Source: Pseudomonas lundensis (GTDB taxonomy: Bacteria > Pseudomonadota > Gammaproteobacteria > Pseudomonadales > Pseudomonadaceae). From it: 55,577 bases of DNA. The position numbers and the translations under genes were made by a program. The stretch spans positions 1-55,577 of the forward strand of contig NZ_NQKI01000031.1 in assembly GCF_002269125.1 (NCBI RefSeq), read 5' to 3'. The notes beneath the pieces are model-generated. The model had not been told where the DNA came from. It saw nothing but the letters and a program-made list of their open reading frames with translations, and ran no database searches. Numbering within the stretch: the stretch's first letter is position 1; each line of letters begins with the position of its first letter. This document shows positions 7,638-15,923 of the stretch, piece by piece.

Positions 7638-9203
7638 ATGCGTAATAACCAGCCCATCACACAACGCGAACGCACATTCCCCGCTCAGCAACGGTTGATT
7701 TCCACGACCGATGCCAAAGGTGTGATCACGTATTGCAACGACGCCTTTGTGGAGATCAGCGGCTTTTCGCGTGATGAGCTGATGCGTGCCCCACACAACC
7801 TCGTGCGCCATCCCGATGTGCCGCCAGCGGTCTTTGACCACATGTGGACCACCTTGAAAAAGGGCCTGCCGTGGATGGGCATCGTGAAAAACCGCTGCAA
7901 GACCGGTGACCATTACTGGGTCAACGCGTATGTCACGCCAGTGTTTGAAAACGAGCGTGTGGTGGGATACGAATCGGTGCGGGTAAAACCGACTGCCGAA
8001 CAGATTCGGCGCGCCGAAGCCCTGTATTCGCGGATCAACCGGGGCAAGCCTGCGATTCCACAGCGGGACAAATGGTTGCCGGTATTGCAGGACTGGTTGC
8101 CGTTCATTCTGGTCAGCCAACTGAGCTTCATGATTGGCGCCCTACTCACCTCAAGCTGGGGGTTTGTGCTGGCTGCGGTGTTGTCGATTCCGCTGGGGCT
8201 GCTGGGCCTGAGCTGGCAGCAACGCGGGATCAAACGCTTGCTGCGTCTGGCGGAACAGACCACATCCGACCCGCTGATTGCGCAGATGTACACCGACAGC
8301 CGTGGCCCGCAGGCGCGCCTGGAAATGTCCATCCTCAGCCAGGAAGCACGCCTGAAAACCTGCCTGACACGTTTGCAGGACACCGCCGAGCATTTGAGCG
8401 ATCAAGCCCGTCAATCCGACGCCCTTGCGCATCAAAGCTCCAGCGGGCTTGAGCGCCAGCGTCTGGAGACTGAGCAAGTGGCCACTGCCGTGAATCAGAT
8501 GGCAGCCACCACCCAAGAAGTCGCCAGCCACGTGCAACGCACCGCCGACGCCACACAAGAAGCCAACCGCCTGACCAGTCGCGGCCGCGACATCGCTGGG
8601 GAAACCCGTGAAGCCATTGAGCGTCTGTCCGTGGTGGTGGGTGAAACCGGCGCCACCGTTACCCAACTGGCCAAGGACAGTGACGAAATCGGCGGCGTGG
8701 TGGACGTGATCAAAGGCATTGCCGACCAGACCAACCTGCTGGCCCTCAACGCGGCCATCGAAGCTGCCCGCGCCGGTGAAATGGGCCGTGGCTTTGCCGT
8801 GGTGGCGGACGAAGTGCGCCAACTGGCACAACGCACCAGCACCTCGACCGGTCAGATCCACAGCCTGATTGCCAAACTGCAACAGACCGCTGCGACCGCC
8901 GTACAAACCATGGACGCCGGGCATCGCCAGGCAGAAGAAGGTGTGGCGCGGGTTCTGGAAGCGGATCAGGCGCTGGTGGGGATCAGTGAAGCGGTGGCCA
9001 ATATCACCGACATGACCACGCAAATTGCCGCTGCCACCGAAGAGCAAAGCTCGGTTGCGGAAGAAATCAGCCGCAACATCAGCACCATTGCCGACCTGGC
9101 TGACCAGACCTCCGATCAGGCCCAGCGCTCAGCGCAGTTGAGCGAAGAGCTGACCCAGACCGTGAACGTGCAGTACTCGCTGGTGGAGCGGTTTAACCGC
9201 TGA
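7638..9203 (+). CDS. aer: Aerotaxis receptor Aer
   Basis: This 521-residue energy-taxis transducer has an N-terminal PAS domain (about 10-130) that in Aer proteins binds FAD. It opens RLISTTDAKGVITYCNDAF and includes HNLVRHPDVPPAVF and GDHYWVNAYVTPV. A hydrophobic hairpin follows at about 150-195, then a HAMP-like linker and a chemoreceptor signalling domain. The hairpin tip contains the conserved IADQTNLLALNAAIEAARAGE and GRGFAVVADEVRQLA segments. Length and opening residues match P. aeruginosa Aer, and acnA is next door there too. There is no periplasmic domain, as expected for a sensor of internal redox state. A sigma-28-like promoter lies upstream. Confidence 0.93.
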   Translation: MRNNQPITQRERTFPAQQRLISTTDAKGVITYCNDAFVEISGFSRDELMRAPHNLVRHPDVPPAVFDHMWTTLKKGLPWMGIVKNRCKTGDHYWVNAYVTPVFENERVVGYESVRVKPTAEQIRRAEALYSRINRGKPAIPQRDKWLPVLQDWLPFILVSQLSFMIGALLTSSWGFVLAAVLSIPLGLLGLSWQQRGIKRLLRLAEQTTSDPLIAQMYTDSRGPQARLEMSILSQEARLKTCLTRLQDTAEHLSDQARQSDALAHQSSSGLERQRLETEQVATAVNQMAATTQEVASHVQRTADATQEANRLTSRGRDIAGETREAIERLSVVVGETGATVTQLAKDSDEIGGVVDVIKGIADQTNLLALNAAIEAARAGEMGRGFAVVADEVRQLAQRTSTSTGQIHSLIAKLQQTAATAVQTMDAGHRQAEEGVARVLEADQALVGISEAVANITDMTTQIAAATEEQSSVAEEISRNISTIADLADQTSDQAQRSAQLSEELTQTVNVQYSLVERFNR

Positions 9204-9209
9204 CCCGCC

Positions 9210-9261
9210 CCTGCCTCGCTACCGGACGCTATCTCGCGTTGCCCGGTAGCGACCAGGCAGG
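9210..9261. terminator. Bidirectional hairpin between aer and the hydrolase
   Basis: The inner arms CGCTACCGG (9217-9225) and CCGGTAGCG (9243-9251) are nested in outer arms CCTGCCT (9210-9216) and AGGCAGG (9255-9261). It sits between two convergent genes and includes the hydrolase stop codon. There is no long T run. Confidence 0.6.
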
Positions 9262-9936
9262 TTTCAACCCGTGTGCAATCCTGTCTGCCGCAGCGTCCAA
9301 ATGGTGCGCATGGGTGTACCCCGACGCCTTGAGCGGCTTCAAATCGTGATCCCCCGCTGCCAACCACATCACGTCAATACTCGGCGCCAGGGTGTAACCC
9401 TGCACCGTTTCACGATTGCCCAAGGCATCGCGCGCTCCTTGAACGATCAGGGTTGGGGTTTTCAGCTCGGCCAAATGCGCAACACGCGGTTTTTCGGGCT
9501 TGCCCGAGGCATAAAACGGGTAGCCCAGGCACACCAGCGCATCCGCGCCCAACTCATCGACCACCAGGCTTGCCATGCGTCCGCCCATGGACTTGCCACC
9601 GACGGCAATTGGCCCAGCGACATGCCGTCGCACCTCGCTAAAAACCTCACGCCAGCATTCGAGCAGTTTGGCCTGTGGATTGGGAGGCCTTTTGCCACCA
9701 TCCAGCCTGCGTTGCGCCATGTAGGGGAACTCGAAGCGAAGGACGTTAACCCCGCGAACGGCAAGGCGCTCAGCCATTTCACTCATCCACTGACTGTCCA
9801 TTGGCGCGCCCGCGCCATGGGCCAGGATCAGGGTCGTACAGCCACCGGTGGACGCGCCATTCCATAGCCAGCCCCGCGCCTGCACGCACTGCGCCCATTG
9901 ATCCCCGTCAATACCGACATCACCCGCTACCCCCAT
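9229..9936 (-). CDS. Alpha/beta-hydrolase (KANL3/Tex30 dienelactone-hydrolase-like)
   Basis: This is a 235-residue cytoplasmic alpha/beta-hydrolase of the short KANL3/Tex30-like type. LILAHGAGAPMDS supplies the oxyanion region, GGKSMGGRMAS holds the nucleophile Ser in a G-x-S-x-G motif, IVQGARDALG holds the acid and GDHDLK the catalytic His. The substrate is unknown. The frame is open to 10017 and would overlap ccoN, but ATG at 9936 with a GAGG-type site upstream matches the family length. Codons near its 5' end overlap the ANR site of the divergent ccoN promoter. Confidence 0.82.
   Translation of the reverse strand: MGVAGDVGIDGDQWAQCVQARGWLWNGASTGGCTTLILAHGAGAPMDSQWMSEMAERLAVRGVNVLRFEFPYMAQRRLDGGKRPPNPQAKLLECWREVFSEVRRHVAGPIAVGGKSMGGRMASLVVDELGADALVCLGYPFYASGKPEKPRVAHLAELKTPTLIVQGARDALGNRETVQGYTLAPSIDVMWLAAGDHDLKPLKASGYTHAHHLDAAADRIAHGLKPAWSLPGNAR
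9898..9911 (+). promoter_or_regulatory. ANR (FNR-type) binding site for ccoNOQP-2
   Basis: TTGAT-CCCC-GTCAA differs at one base from the ANR/FNR consensus TTGAT-N4-ATCAA. Its centre is 105 bases before the ccoN ATG. A CATGCT -10-like element follows at 9934-9939, placed as for class II activation (start near 9946). The homologous oxidase operon in P. aeruginosa is ANR-induced at low oxygen. The site lies inside the first codons of the opposite-strand hydrolase gene. Confidence 0.72.
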
Positions 9937-10009
9937 GCTTGCCTCGCTTTTAGTCTGCCTATAACTCCAGGCGCGCGTTTGCACGCACCTGATCCGTGGA
10001 TGGGGAACC

Positions 10010-11434
10010 ATGAACACTTCTACAAGTACCGCCTACAACTACAAGGTGGTCCGCCAATTTGCCATTATGACGGTGGTTTGGGGCATCGTCGGTATGGGGC
10101 TCGGCGTTTTTCTCGCCGCGCAGTTGGTCTGGCCTGAACTTAACTTCAATTTGCCTTGGACCAGTTTCGGGCGCCTGCGCCCATTGCACACCAATGCCGT
10201 GATCTTCGCCTTCGGCGGTTGCGCACTGTTCGCATCGTCGTTCTATTCGGTGCAACGCACCTGCCAGGCGACCTTATTCGCGCCAAAAATCGCGGCGTTC
10301 ACCTTCTGGGGTTGGCAGCTGGTAATTTTGCTGGCCGCGATCAGCCTGCCGCTGGGCTTCACCAGTTCCAAGGAATACGCCGAACTGGAATGGCCGATCG
10401 ACATCTTGATCACCATTGTCTGGGTCGCCTACGCCATTGTTTTCTTCGGCACGATCATGAAGCGCAAGACCAAGCACATCTACGTGGGCAACTGGTTCTT
10501 CGGCGCGTTCATCGTCACCGTGGCGATTTTGCACATCGTCAACAACCTGGAAATCCCGGTCAGCTTCACCAAGTCCTACTCCCTCTACGGTGGCGCTACT
10601 GACGCCATGGTCCAGTGGTGGTACGGCCACAACGCTGTGGGCTTTTTCCTGACGGCAGGCTTCCTGGGGATGATGTACTACTTCGTGCCGAAGCAGGCCG
10701 AACGTCCGATCTACTCCTATCGCCTGTCCATCGTGCACTTCTGGGCGCTGATCACCCTGTACATCTGGGCCGGTCCGCACCACTTGCACTACACCGCACT
10801 GCCGGACTGGGCACAGTCGCTGGGCATGGTGATGTCGCTGATTCTGCTGGCGCCAAGCTGGGGCGGCATGATCAACGGCATGATGACCTTGTCAGGGGCG
10901 TGGCATAAGTTGCGCAGCGACCCGATTCTGCGCTTCTTGGTGGTATCGCTGGCGTTCTACGGCATGTCGACCTTCGAAGGCCCGATGATGGCCATCAAGA
11001 CCGTCAACGCCCTCTCCCACTACACCGACTGGACCATCGGCCACGTACACGCGGGTGCGCTGGGTTGGGTCGCCATGATCTCGATCGGCGCCCTGTACCA
11101 CATGATCCCGAAAATCTTCGGTCGCCCGCAGATGTACAGCCTGGGCCTGATCAACGCCCACTTCTGGCTGGCAACCATCGGCACCGTGCTGTACATCGCG
11201 TCGATGTGGGTCAACGGCATCGCGCAAGGCCTGATGTGGCGCGCAGTCAACGAAGACGGCACGCTGACGTACTCCTTCGTCGAAACACTGGTGGCCAGCC
11301 ACCCGGGGTTTGTCGTACGTCTGATCGGTGGTGCGATCTTCCTCAGCGGCATGTTGCTGATGGCTTACAACACTTGGCGCACCGTGCGTAACGCCGAGCC
11401 CGCTGAAGTCGTAGCCGCCGCGCAGATGGCCTGA
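10010..11434 (+). CDS. ccoN2: cbb3-type cytochrome c oxidase subunit I (second isoform)
   Basis: This 474-residue catalytic subunit reduces oxygen to water at a haem b3-CuB centre and pumps protons in the inner membrane. The CuB ligands His207, His257 and His258 and the cross-linking Tyr251 fall at the same positions as in the Pseudomonas stutzeri enzyme. His60 is a low-spin haem b ligand. There are twelve expected membrane helices. It begins the operon ccoN-O-Q-P that lies farther from ccoG. By position and its ANR site this is the equivalent of P. aeruginosa cco2 (PA1557), the low-oxygen-induced isoform. It is nearly identical to the second ccoN over long blocks. Confidence 0.96.
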   Translation: MNTSTSTAYNYKVVRQFAIMTVVWGIVGMGLGVFLAAQLVWPELNFNLPWTSFGRLRPLHTNAVIFAFGGCALFASSFYSVQRTCQATLFAPKIAAFTFWGWQLVILLAAISLPLGFTSSKEYAELEWPIDILITIVWVAYAIVFFGTIMKRKTKHIYVGNWFFGAFIVTVAILHIVNNLEIPVSFTKSYSLYGGATDAMVQWWYGHNAVGFFLTAGFLGMMYYFVPKQAERPIYSYRLSIVHFWALITLYIWAGPHHLHYTALPDWAQSLGMVMSLILLAPSWGGMINGMMTLSGAWHKLRSDPILRFLVVSLAFYGMSTFEGPMMAIKTVNALSHYTDWTIGHVHAGALGWVAMISIGALYHMIPKIFGRPQMYSLGLINAHFWLATIGTVLYIASMWVNGIAQGLMWRAVNEDGTLTYSFVETLVASHPGFVVRLIGGAIFLSGMLLMAYNTWRTVRNAEPAEVVAAAQMA

Positions 11435-11444
11435 GGAGTTCGCC

Positions 11445-12053
11445 ATGAAACATGAAGTCGTAGAGAAGAACATTGGCCTGATGCTGTTGCTGATGATTCT
11501 GTGTGTGAGTGTCGGCGGTCTGACGCAGATCGTGCCGCTGTTTTTTGAAGACGTGACCAACACCCCGGTGGAGGGCATGAAGCCTTACACCGCGTTGCAA
11601 CTGGAAGGCCGTGACATTTACATCCGCGAAGGCTGCGTGCAGTGCCACTCGCAGATGATTCGTCCGTTCCGTGCCGAGACCGAACGTTACGGTCACTACT
11701 CGGTAGCCGGTGAAAGCGTCTGGGATCACCCGTTCCTGTGGGGTTCCAAGCGTACCGGTCCGGACCTGGCCCGCGTCGGCGCCCGCTACTCCGATGACTG
11801 GCACCGTGCGCACTTGTACAACCCGCGCAACGTCGTGCCCGAGTCGAAGATGCCTGCCTATCCATGGCTGGTGGCCACACCGGTCGATGACAGCCATACC
11901 CGCAAGAAACTGGAAGTGATGCGCATGATGGGCGTGCCGTACACCGACGAAGACATCGCCGGTGCCAAGGATGCGGTCAAGGGCAAGACTGAAATGGACG
12001 CATTGGTGGCTTACTTGCAGGGCCTCGGCACTGCGATCAAGAGCAAGAGGTGA
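11445..12053 (+). CDS. ccoO2: cbb3 oxidase subunit II, mono-haem cytochrome c (second isoform)
   Basis: This 202-residue membrane-anchored cytochrome c carries electrons from CcoP to the CcoN core. One N-terminal helix at about 10-33 is followed by a periplasmic domain with the haem c site Cys64-x-x-Cys67-His68 (GCVQCHSQM). The distal Met ligand lies further on, around PESKMPAYPWL. It starts ten bases after ccoN2 with a GGAG site. The protein is very close to the ccoO1 product. Confidence 0.96.
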   Translation: MKHEVVEKNIGLMLLLMILCVSVGGLTQIVPLFFEDVTNTPVEGMKPYTALQLEGRDIYIREGCVQCHSQMIRPFRAETERYGHYSVAGESVWDHPFLWGSKRTGPDLARVGARYSDDWHRAHLYNPRNVVPESKMPAYPWLVATPVDDSHTRKKLEVMRMMGVPYTDEDIAGAKDAVKGKTEMDALVAYLQGLGTAIKSKR

Positions 12054-12056
12054 GCC

Positions 12057-12260
12057 ATGGTCTTGGAGATGAGTAGTGGAATGATTCGCGGCCTGGGCAC
12101 TGTCGTGGTGGCAGTGGCCTTTATTGGCCTGGCGCTGTGGGTATTCAGCCCGCGGCGCAAGTCGGAATTCGAAGACGCGACCTTACTGCCTTTCAAGGAC
12201 GATCCAGAAGCCATCAAACACGTCGAGCAAGAACAAGCGTCTAGGAGTAACAAAGCATGA
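12057..12260 (+). CDS. ccoQ2: cbb3 oxidase small subunit CcoQ (second isoform)
   Basis: This 67-residue single-helix protein stabilises the cbb3 complex. One membrane helix (GTVVVAVAFIGLALWVF) is followed by SPRRKSEFEDATLLPF, the standard CcoQ tail. ATG at 12057 has AGAGGTG upstream; an internal ATG at 12069 is also possible. Its stop overlaps the ccoP2 start by four bases (ATGA), which implies translational coupling. Confidence 0.93.
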   Translation: MVLEMSSGMIRGLGTVVVAVAFIGLALWVFSPRRKSEFEDATLLPFKDDPEAIKHVEQEQASRSNKA

Positions 12261-13195
12261 CCACCTTCTGGAGTATCTATATCTGCGTGCTGACCATCGG
12301 CACGTTGATTGGCCTGACCTGGCTGCTGGTTGGTACGCGCAAGGGTGAAACCAAAGGCGAAACCGTCGAGACCATGGGCCATGCCTTTGATGGCATCGAG
12401 GAATACGACAACCCGCTGCCGCAATGGTGGTTCATGTTGTTCGTCGGCACACTGGTATTTGGCGTCGGCTACCTGATCCTCTACCCCGGCCTGGGCAACT
12501 GGAAAGGCCTGTTGCCTGGGTATGAAAACGGCTGGACCGGCGTCAACGAATGGCAAAAGGAAATGGACAAGGCAGATGCCAAGTTCGGCCCGATTTTCGC
12601 CAAGTACGCCGCCATGCCCGTTGAGCAAGTGGCTCAGGACCCGCAAGCCCTGAAAATGGGCGGTCGCCTGTTCGCGTCCAACTGCTCGGTGTGCCACGGT
12701 TCGGATGCCAAGGGTGCGTTCGGCTTCCCTAACCTGGCCGACAACTCATGGCGCTGGGGCGGCGATGCCGACACCATCAAGGCCACCATCATGGGCGGTC
12801 GTATAGCCGCCATGCCCGCCTGGGGCGAAGTGCTGGGCGAAGACGGGGTCAAGAACGTCGCCGCTTATGTGCGTCATGACCTGGCAGGCCTGCCGTTGCC
12901 GCAAGGCGCCACGGTGGATCTGGCCGCAGGCAAGCAAGCGTTCGACACCACGTGTGTGGCGTGCCACGGGGCCACCGGTAAAGGCACACCGATCATGGGT
13001 GCACCTGACCTGACCCAACCGGCCGCCTTCATCTACGGCACCAGCCTGGCTCAGTTGCAGCAAACCATTCGTCACGGCCGCCAGGGTCATATGCCGGCGC
13101 AGAACGAATTGTTGGGCAACGACAAGGTGCAACTGCTGGCCGCCTACGTGTTCAGCTTGTCCCACGGTAAGCAAGAGGAAAAATCAGCGGAATAA
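12257..13195 (+). CDS. ccoP2: cbb3 oxidase subunit III, di-haem cytochrome c (second isoform)
   Basis: This 312-residue protein accepts electrons from soluble cytochrome c and passes them to CcoO. Two N-terminal helices (about 5-26 and 57-77) precede a periplasmic part with two haem c sites, Cys143-x-x-Cys146-His147 and Cys233-x-x-Cys236-His237. The fixed segment YDNPLPQWWFMLFVGT is diagnostic of CcoP. It is the last gene of the first operon. It lacks a 14-residue stretch after LLPGY that the other isoform carries. Confidence 0.96.
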   Translation: MTTFWSIYICVLTIGTLIGLTWLLVGTRKGETKGETVETMGHAFDGIEEYDNPLPQWWFMLFVGTLVFGVGYLILYPGLGNWKGLLPGYENGWTGVNEWQKEMDKADAKFGPIFAKYAAMPVEQVAQDPQALKMGGRLFASNCSVCHGSDAKGAFGFPNLADNSWRWGGDADTIKATIMGGRIAAMPAWGEVLGEDGVKNVAAYVRHDLAGLPLPQGATVDLAAGKQAFDTTCVACHGATGKGTPIMGAPDLTQPAAFIYGTSLAQLQQTIRHGRQGHMPAQNELLGNDKVQLLAAYVFSLSHGKQEEKSAE

Positions 13196-13675
13196 TTTCC
13201 GGACATTTCCTGCCGCATCGTTTTGGTGCGGCAGTTCCCGCCTTCATGCGCGACCAAGTGTCGCACCTCCCAGCAGTCCCTCATTGCTCTCTCGCCATTC
13301 AGGACTAAGCTCTTAATTCTGTGCTTCGGCGTGCGCCGGGTTCAGGTCAAGCGAAAAAAATCGGTCAGTTGAAGGGCAGTGTTTCTGGCCACACGGTTGG
13401 GTTTATAACGGCTATCGTCGATTGTGGTCTTCGCCATGATGTCGTCTTGCCTTAATCGCACCCGGTTTTGTCCGTCCCACCCCCCTTCGCTTGCGTGCTC
13501 CATGCGTTTGATTTTCGTCGTGCAATTTAACCCTACGACACGTGTGGAAAGGGCGCAGAATCAGCGTTGGAAAGCATTGACCGAGGTCATGCTGCGTTGC
13601 AATAACCCTACGCTTTATACATACTTGCGCCCGATTTTTACTCCTAATAAAACACCTAAACCGTGGAACCTTAGA
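13196..13675. other. Gap between the two cbb3 operons
   Basis: No gene is seen in these 480 bases, although the ccoN1 frame is open from 13424. They hold the hairpin after ccoP2 and must contain the promoter of the second oxidase operon. No ANR site (TTGAT-N4-ATCAA or one-off) was found, in line with the constitutive cco1 operon of P. aeruginosa. A perfect 12-base palindrome, TGACCGAGGTCA, lies at 13578-13589, 87 bases before the ccoN1 ATG. Confidence 0.5.
13210..13234 (+). terminator. Hairpin after ccoP2, possible terminator
   Basis: An eight-base stem, CTGCCGCA with TGCGGCAG, surrounds a nine-base loop 15 bases after the ccoP2 stop. No T run follows, so it may act as an mRNA 3' stabiliser or weak terminator. 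Confidence 0.45.
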
Positions 13676-15118
13676 ATGAGCACAGCAATCAGTCCGACTG
13701 CTTATAACTATAAGGTAGTCCGCCAGTTCGCCATCATGACGGTGGTCTGGGGGATCCTTGGCATGGGGCTCGGGGTTTTCATCGCTTCACAACTTGTGTG
13801 GCCTGAATTGAACCTTGGCCTTGAGTGGACGACCTTCGGCCGTCTGCGTCCCTTGCACACCAACCTGGTGATTTTCGCCTTCGGTGGTTGTGCATTGTTC
13901 GCCACCTCTTATTACGTCGTGCAGCGCACCTGCCAAACGCGTCTGATCTCCGATGCCCTCGCCTCCTTTACCTTCTGGGGCTGGCAAGCGGTGATCGTCG
14001 GCGCCTTGATCACGTTGCCGCTGGGTTACACCACGACCAAAGAATACGCAGAGCTGGAATGGCCTTTGGCTATCCTGCTGGCCATCGTTTGGGTGGTCTA
14101 CGGCATTGTGTTCTTCGGGACCATTACCAAGCGCAAAACCAAGCATATCTACGTGGGTAACTGGTTCTACGGTGCATTCATCATCGTAACGGCCATGCTG
14201 CACATCGTGAACCACGCCTCCCTGCCCGTGACGCTCTTCAAGTCCTACTCGGCTTACGCCGGTGCGACCGACGCCATGATCCAGTGGTGGTATGGCCACA
14301 ATGCCGTGGGTTTCTTCCTGACCACCGGCTTTCTGGGGATGATGTATTACTTCGTTCCCAAGCAGGCCGAGCGTCCGATCTACTCGTACCGCCTGTCGAT
14401 CGTGCATTTCTGGGCACTGATCACCCTGTACATCTGGGCCGGTCCGCACCACTTGCACTACACCGCACTGCCGGACTGGGCCCAGTCGCTGGGCATGGCC
14501 ATGTCGATCATCCTGCTGGCACCGAGCTGGGGCGGCATGATCAACGGCATGATGACCCTGTCGGGCGCCTGGCATAAGCTGCGCACCGACCCGATCCTGC
14601 GCTTTTTGGTGGTATCGCTGGCGTTCTACGGCATGTCGACGTTCGAAGGCCCGATGATGGCCATCAAGACCGTCAACTCGCTGTCGCACTACACCGACTG
14701 GACCATCGGCCACGTTCACGCCGGCGCGTTGGGCTGGGTTGCGATGATCTCCATCGGCGCCCTGTACCACATGATTCCGCGCCTCTATGGGCAAAAGGCC
14801 ATGTACAGCACCAGCCTGATCAACACCCACTTCTGGCTGGCAACGATCGGTACCGTGCTGTACATCGCGTCGATGTGGGTCAACGGCATCACCCAGGGCC
14901 TGATGTGGCGCGCCATCAACGACGACGGCACCCTCACCTACTCGTTCGTCGAAGCGCTGCAAGCCAGCCATCCGGGCTATATCGTTCGCGCCATCGGCGG
15001 TGCTTTCTTCGCCAGCGGCATGCTGTTCATGGCCTACAACGTGTTCCGCACGGTACGCGCCTCGAACCCGGTAGAAGCTGAAGCAGCCACCAAGATCGCT
15101 GTCGTTGGAGCCCACTGA
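13676..15118 (+). CDS. ccoN1: cbb3-type cytochrome c oxidase subunit I (first isoform)
   Basis: This 480-residue catalytic oxidase subunit has all the haem and CuB ligands of ccoN2: WYGHNAVGFF for the first CuB His and GPHHLHYTAL for the paired His. It begins MSTAISPTAYNYKVVRQF, parallel to the other copy. The upstream-open frame to 13424 is rejected because the start at 13676 aligns with ccoN2. Its position next to ccoG marks it as the cco1 equivalent. It overlaps ccoO1 by one base (TGATG). Confidence 0.96.
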   Translation: MSTAISPTAYNYKVVRQFAIMTVVWGILGMGLGVFIASQLVWPELNLGLEWTTFGRLRPLHTNLVIFAFGGCALFATSYYVVQRTCQTRLISDALASFTFWGWQAVIVGALITLPLGYTTTKEYAELEWPLAILLAIVWVVYGIVFFGTITKRKTKHIYVGNWFYGAFIIVTAMLHIVNHASLPVTLFKSYSAYAGATDAMIQWWYGHNAVGFFLTTGFLGMMYYFVPKQAERPIYSYRLSIVHFWALITLYIWAGPHHLHYTALPDWAQSLGMAMSIILLAPSWGGMINGMMTLSGAWHKLRTDPILRFLVVSLAFYGMSTFEGPMMAIKTVNSLSHYTDWTIGHVHAGALGWVAMISIGALYHMIPRLYGQKAMYSTSLINTHFWLATIGTVLYIASMWVNGITQGLMWRAINDDGTLTYSFVEALQASHPGYIVRAIGGAFFASGMLFMAYNVFRTVRASNPVEAEAATKIAVVGAH

Positions 15119-15726
15119 TGAAGCACGAAACAGTCGAGAAGAACATCGGCCTGATGGCCTTCTTCATGGTCATCGCCGTGAGCATTGGTGGTTTGACCCA
15201 AATCGTTCCGCTGTTCTTCCAGGACGTGACCAACACGCCCGTCGAAGGCATGAAGCCGCGCTCGGCACTTGAACTCGAAGGCCGCGACATCTACATCGCC
15301 AACGGTTGCGTTCAGTGCCACTCGCAAATGATCCGCCCGTTCCGTGCTGAAACCGAACGTTACGGCCATTATTCCGTCGCCGGAGAAAGCGTCTGGGACC
15401 ACCCGTTCCTGTGGGGTTCCAAGCGCACCGGGCCGGACCTGGCCCGTGTCGGCGGCCGTTACTCCGATGACTGGCAACGTGCGCACTTGTACAACCCGCG
15501 CAACGTGGTGCCGGAATCGGTCATGCCCGCGTATCCGTTCCTCGTGGAGCGCAAGCTGGACGGCAAGGACACCGCGAAAAAAATGGAAGTCTTGCGCACG
15601 CTCGGCGTCCCTTACACCGACGAAGACATCGCCGGTGCCAAGGATGCAGTGAAGGGCAAAACCGAAATGGACGCACTGGTGGCATACCTCCAGGGCTTGG
15701 GCACCATCATCAAAAGCAAACGGTGA
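15118..15726 (+). CDS. ccoO1: cbb3 oxidase subunit II, mono-haem cytochrome c (first isoform)
   Basis: This 202-residue membrane cytochrome c has the same length as its paralogue. The haem site is Cys64-x-x-Cys67-His68 (GCVQCHSQM), after one membrane helix. The start overlaps the ccoN1 stop by one base. The C-terminal part (YTDEDIAGAKDAVKGKTEM) is identical to ccoO2, with most differences near residues 14-17 and 130-150. Confidence 0.96.
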   Translation: MKHETVEKNIGLMAFFMVIAVSIGGLTQIVPLFFQDVTNTPVEGMKPRSALELEGRDIYIANGCVQCHSQMIRPFRAETERYGHYSVAGESVWDHPFLWGSKRTGPDLARVGGRYSDDWQRAHLYNPRNVVPESVMPAYPFLVERKLDGKDTAKKMEVLRTLGVPYTDEDIAGAKDAVKGKTEMDALVAYLQGLGTIIKSKR

Positions 15727-15731
15727 TCTAG

Positions 15732-15923
15732 ATGGATATCGGGATGATTCGTGGCCTGGGCACTGTCGTCGTGATGGTGGCTTTTATCGGTTTGGCGCTG
15801 TGGGTGTTCAGCCCGCGCCGCAAGTCGGAGTTTGAAGACGCAACCCTGTTGCCGTTCAAGGATGATCCCGAAGCCATCAAGCACGTCGAGCAAGAGCAAG
15901 CTTCTAGGAGTAACAAAGAATGA
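15732..15923 (+). CDS. ccoQ1: cbb3 oxidase small subunit CcoQ (first isoform)
   Basis: This 63-residue protein has one membrane helix and the SPRRKSEFEDATLLPF tail. From GMIRGLGTVV onward it is almost identical to ccoQ2, differing mainly in a shorter start. It overlaps ccoP1 by four bases. Confidence 0.93.
   Translation: MDIGMIRGLGTVVVMVAFIGLALWVFSPRRKSEFEDATLLPFKDDPEAIKHVEQEQASRSNKE

Noticed and set aside
13424..13675. 84-residue N-terminal extension of CcoN1
   Set aside because: The paralogue starts at the equivalent of 13676 and the extension would occupy the promoter region.
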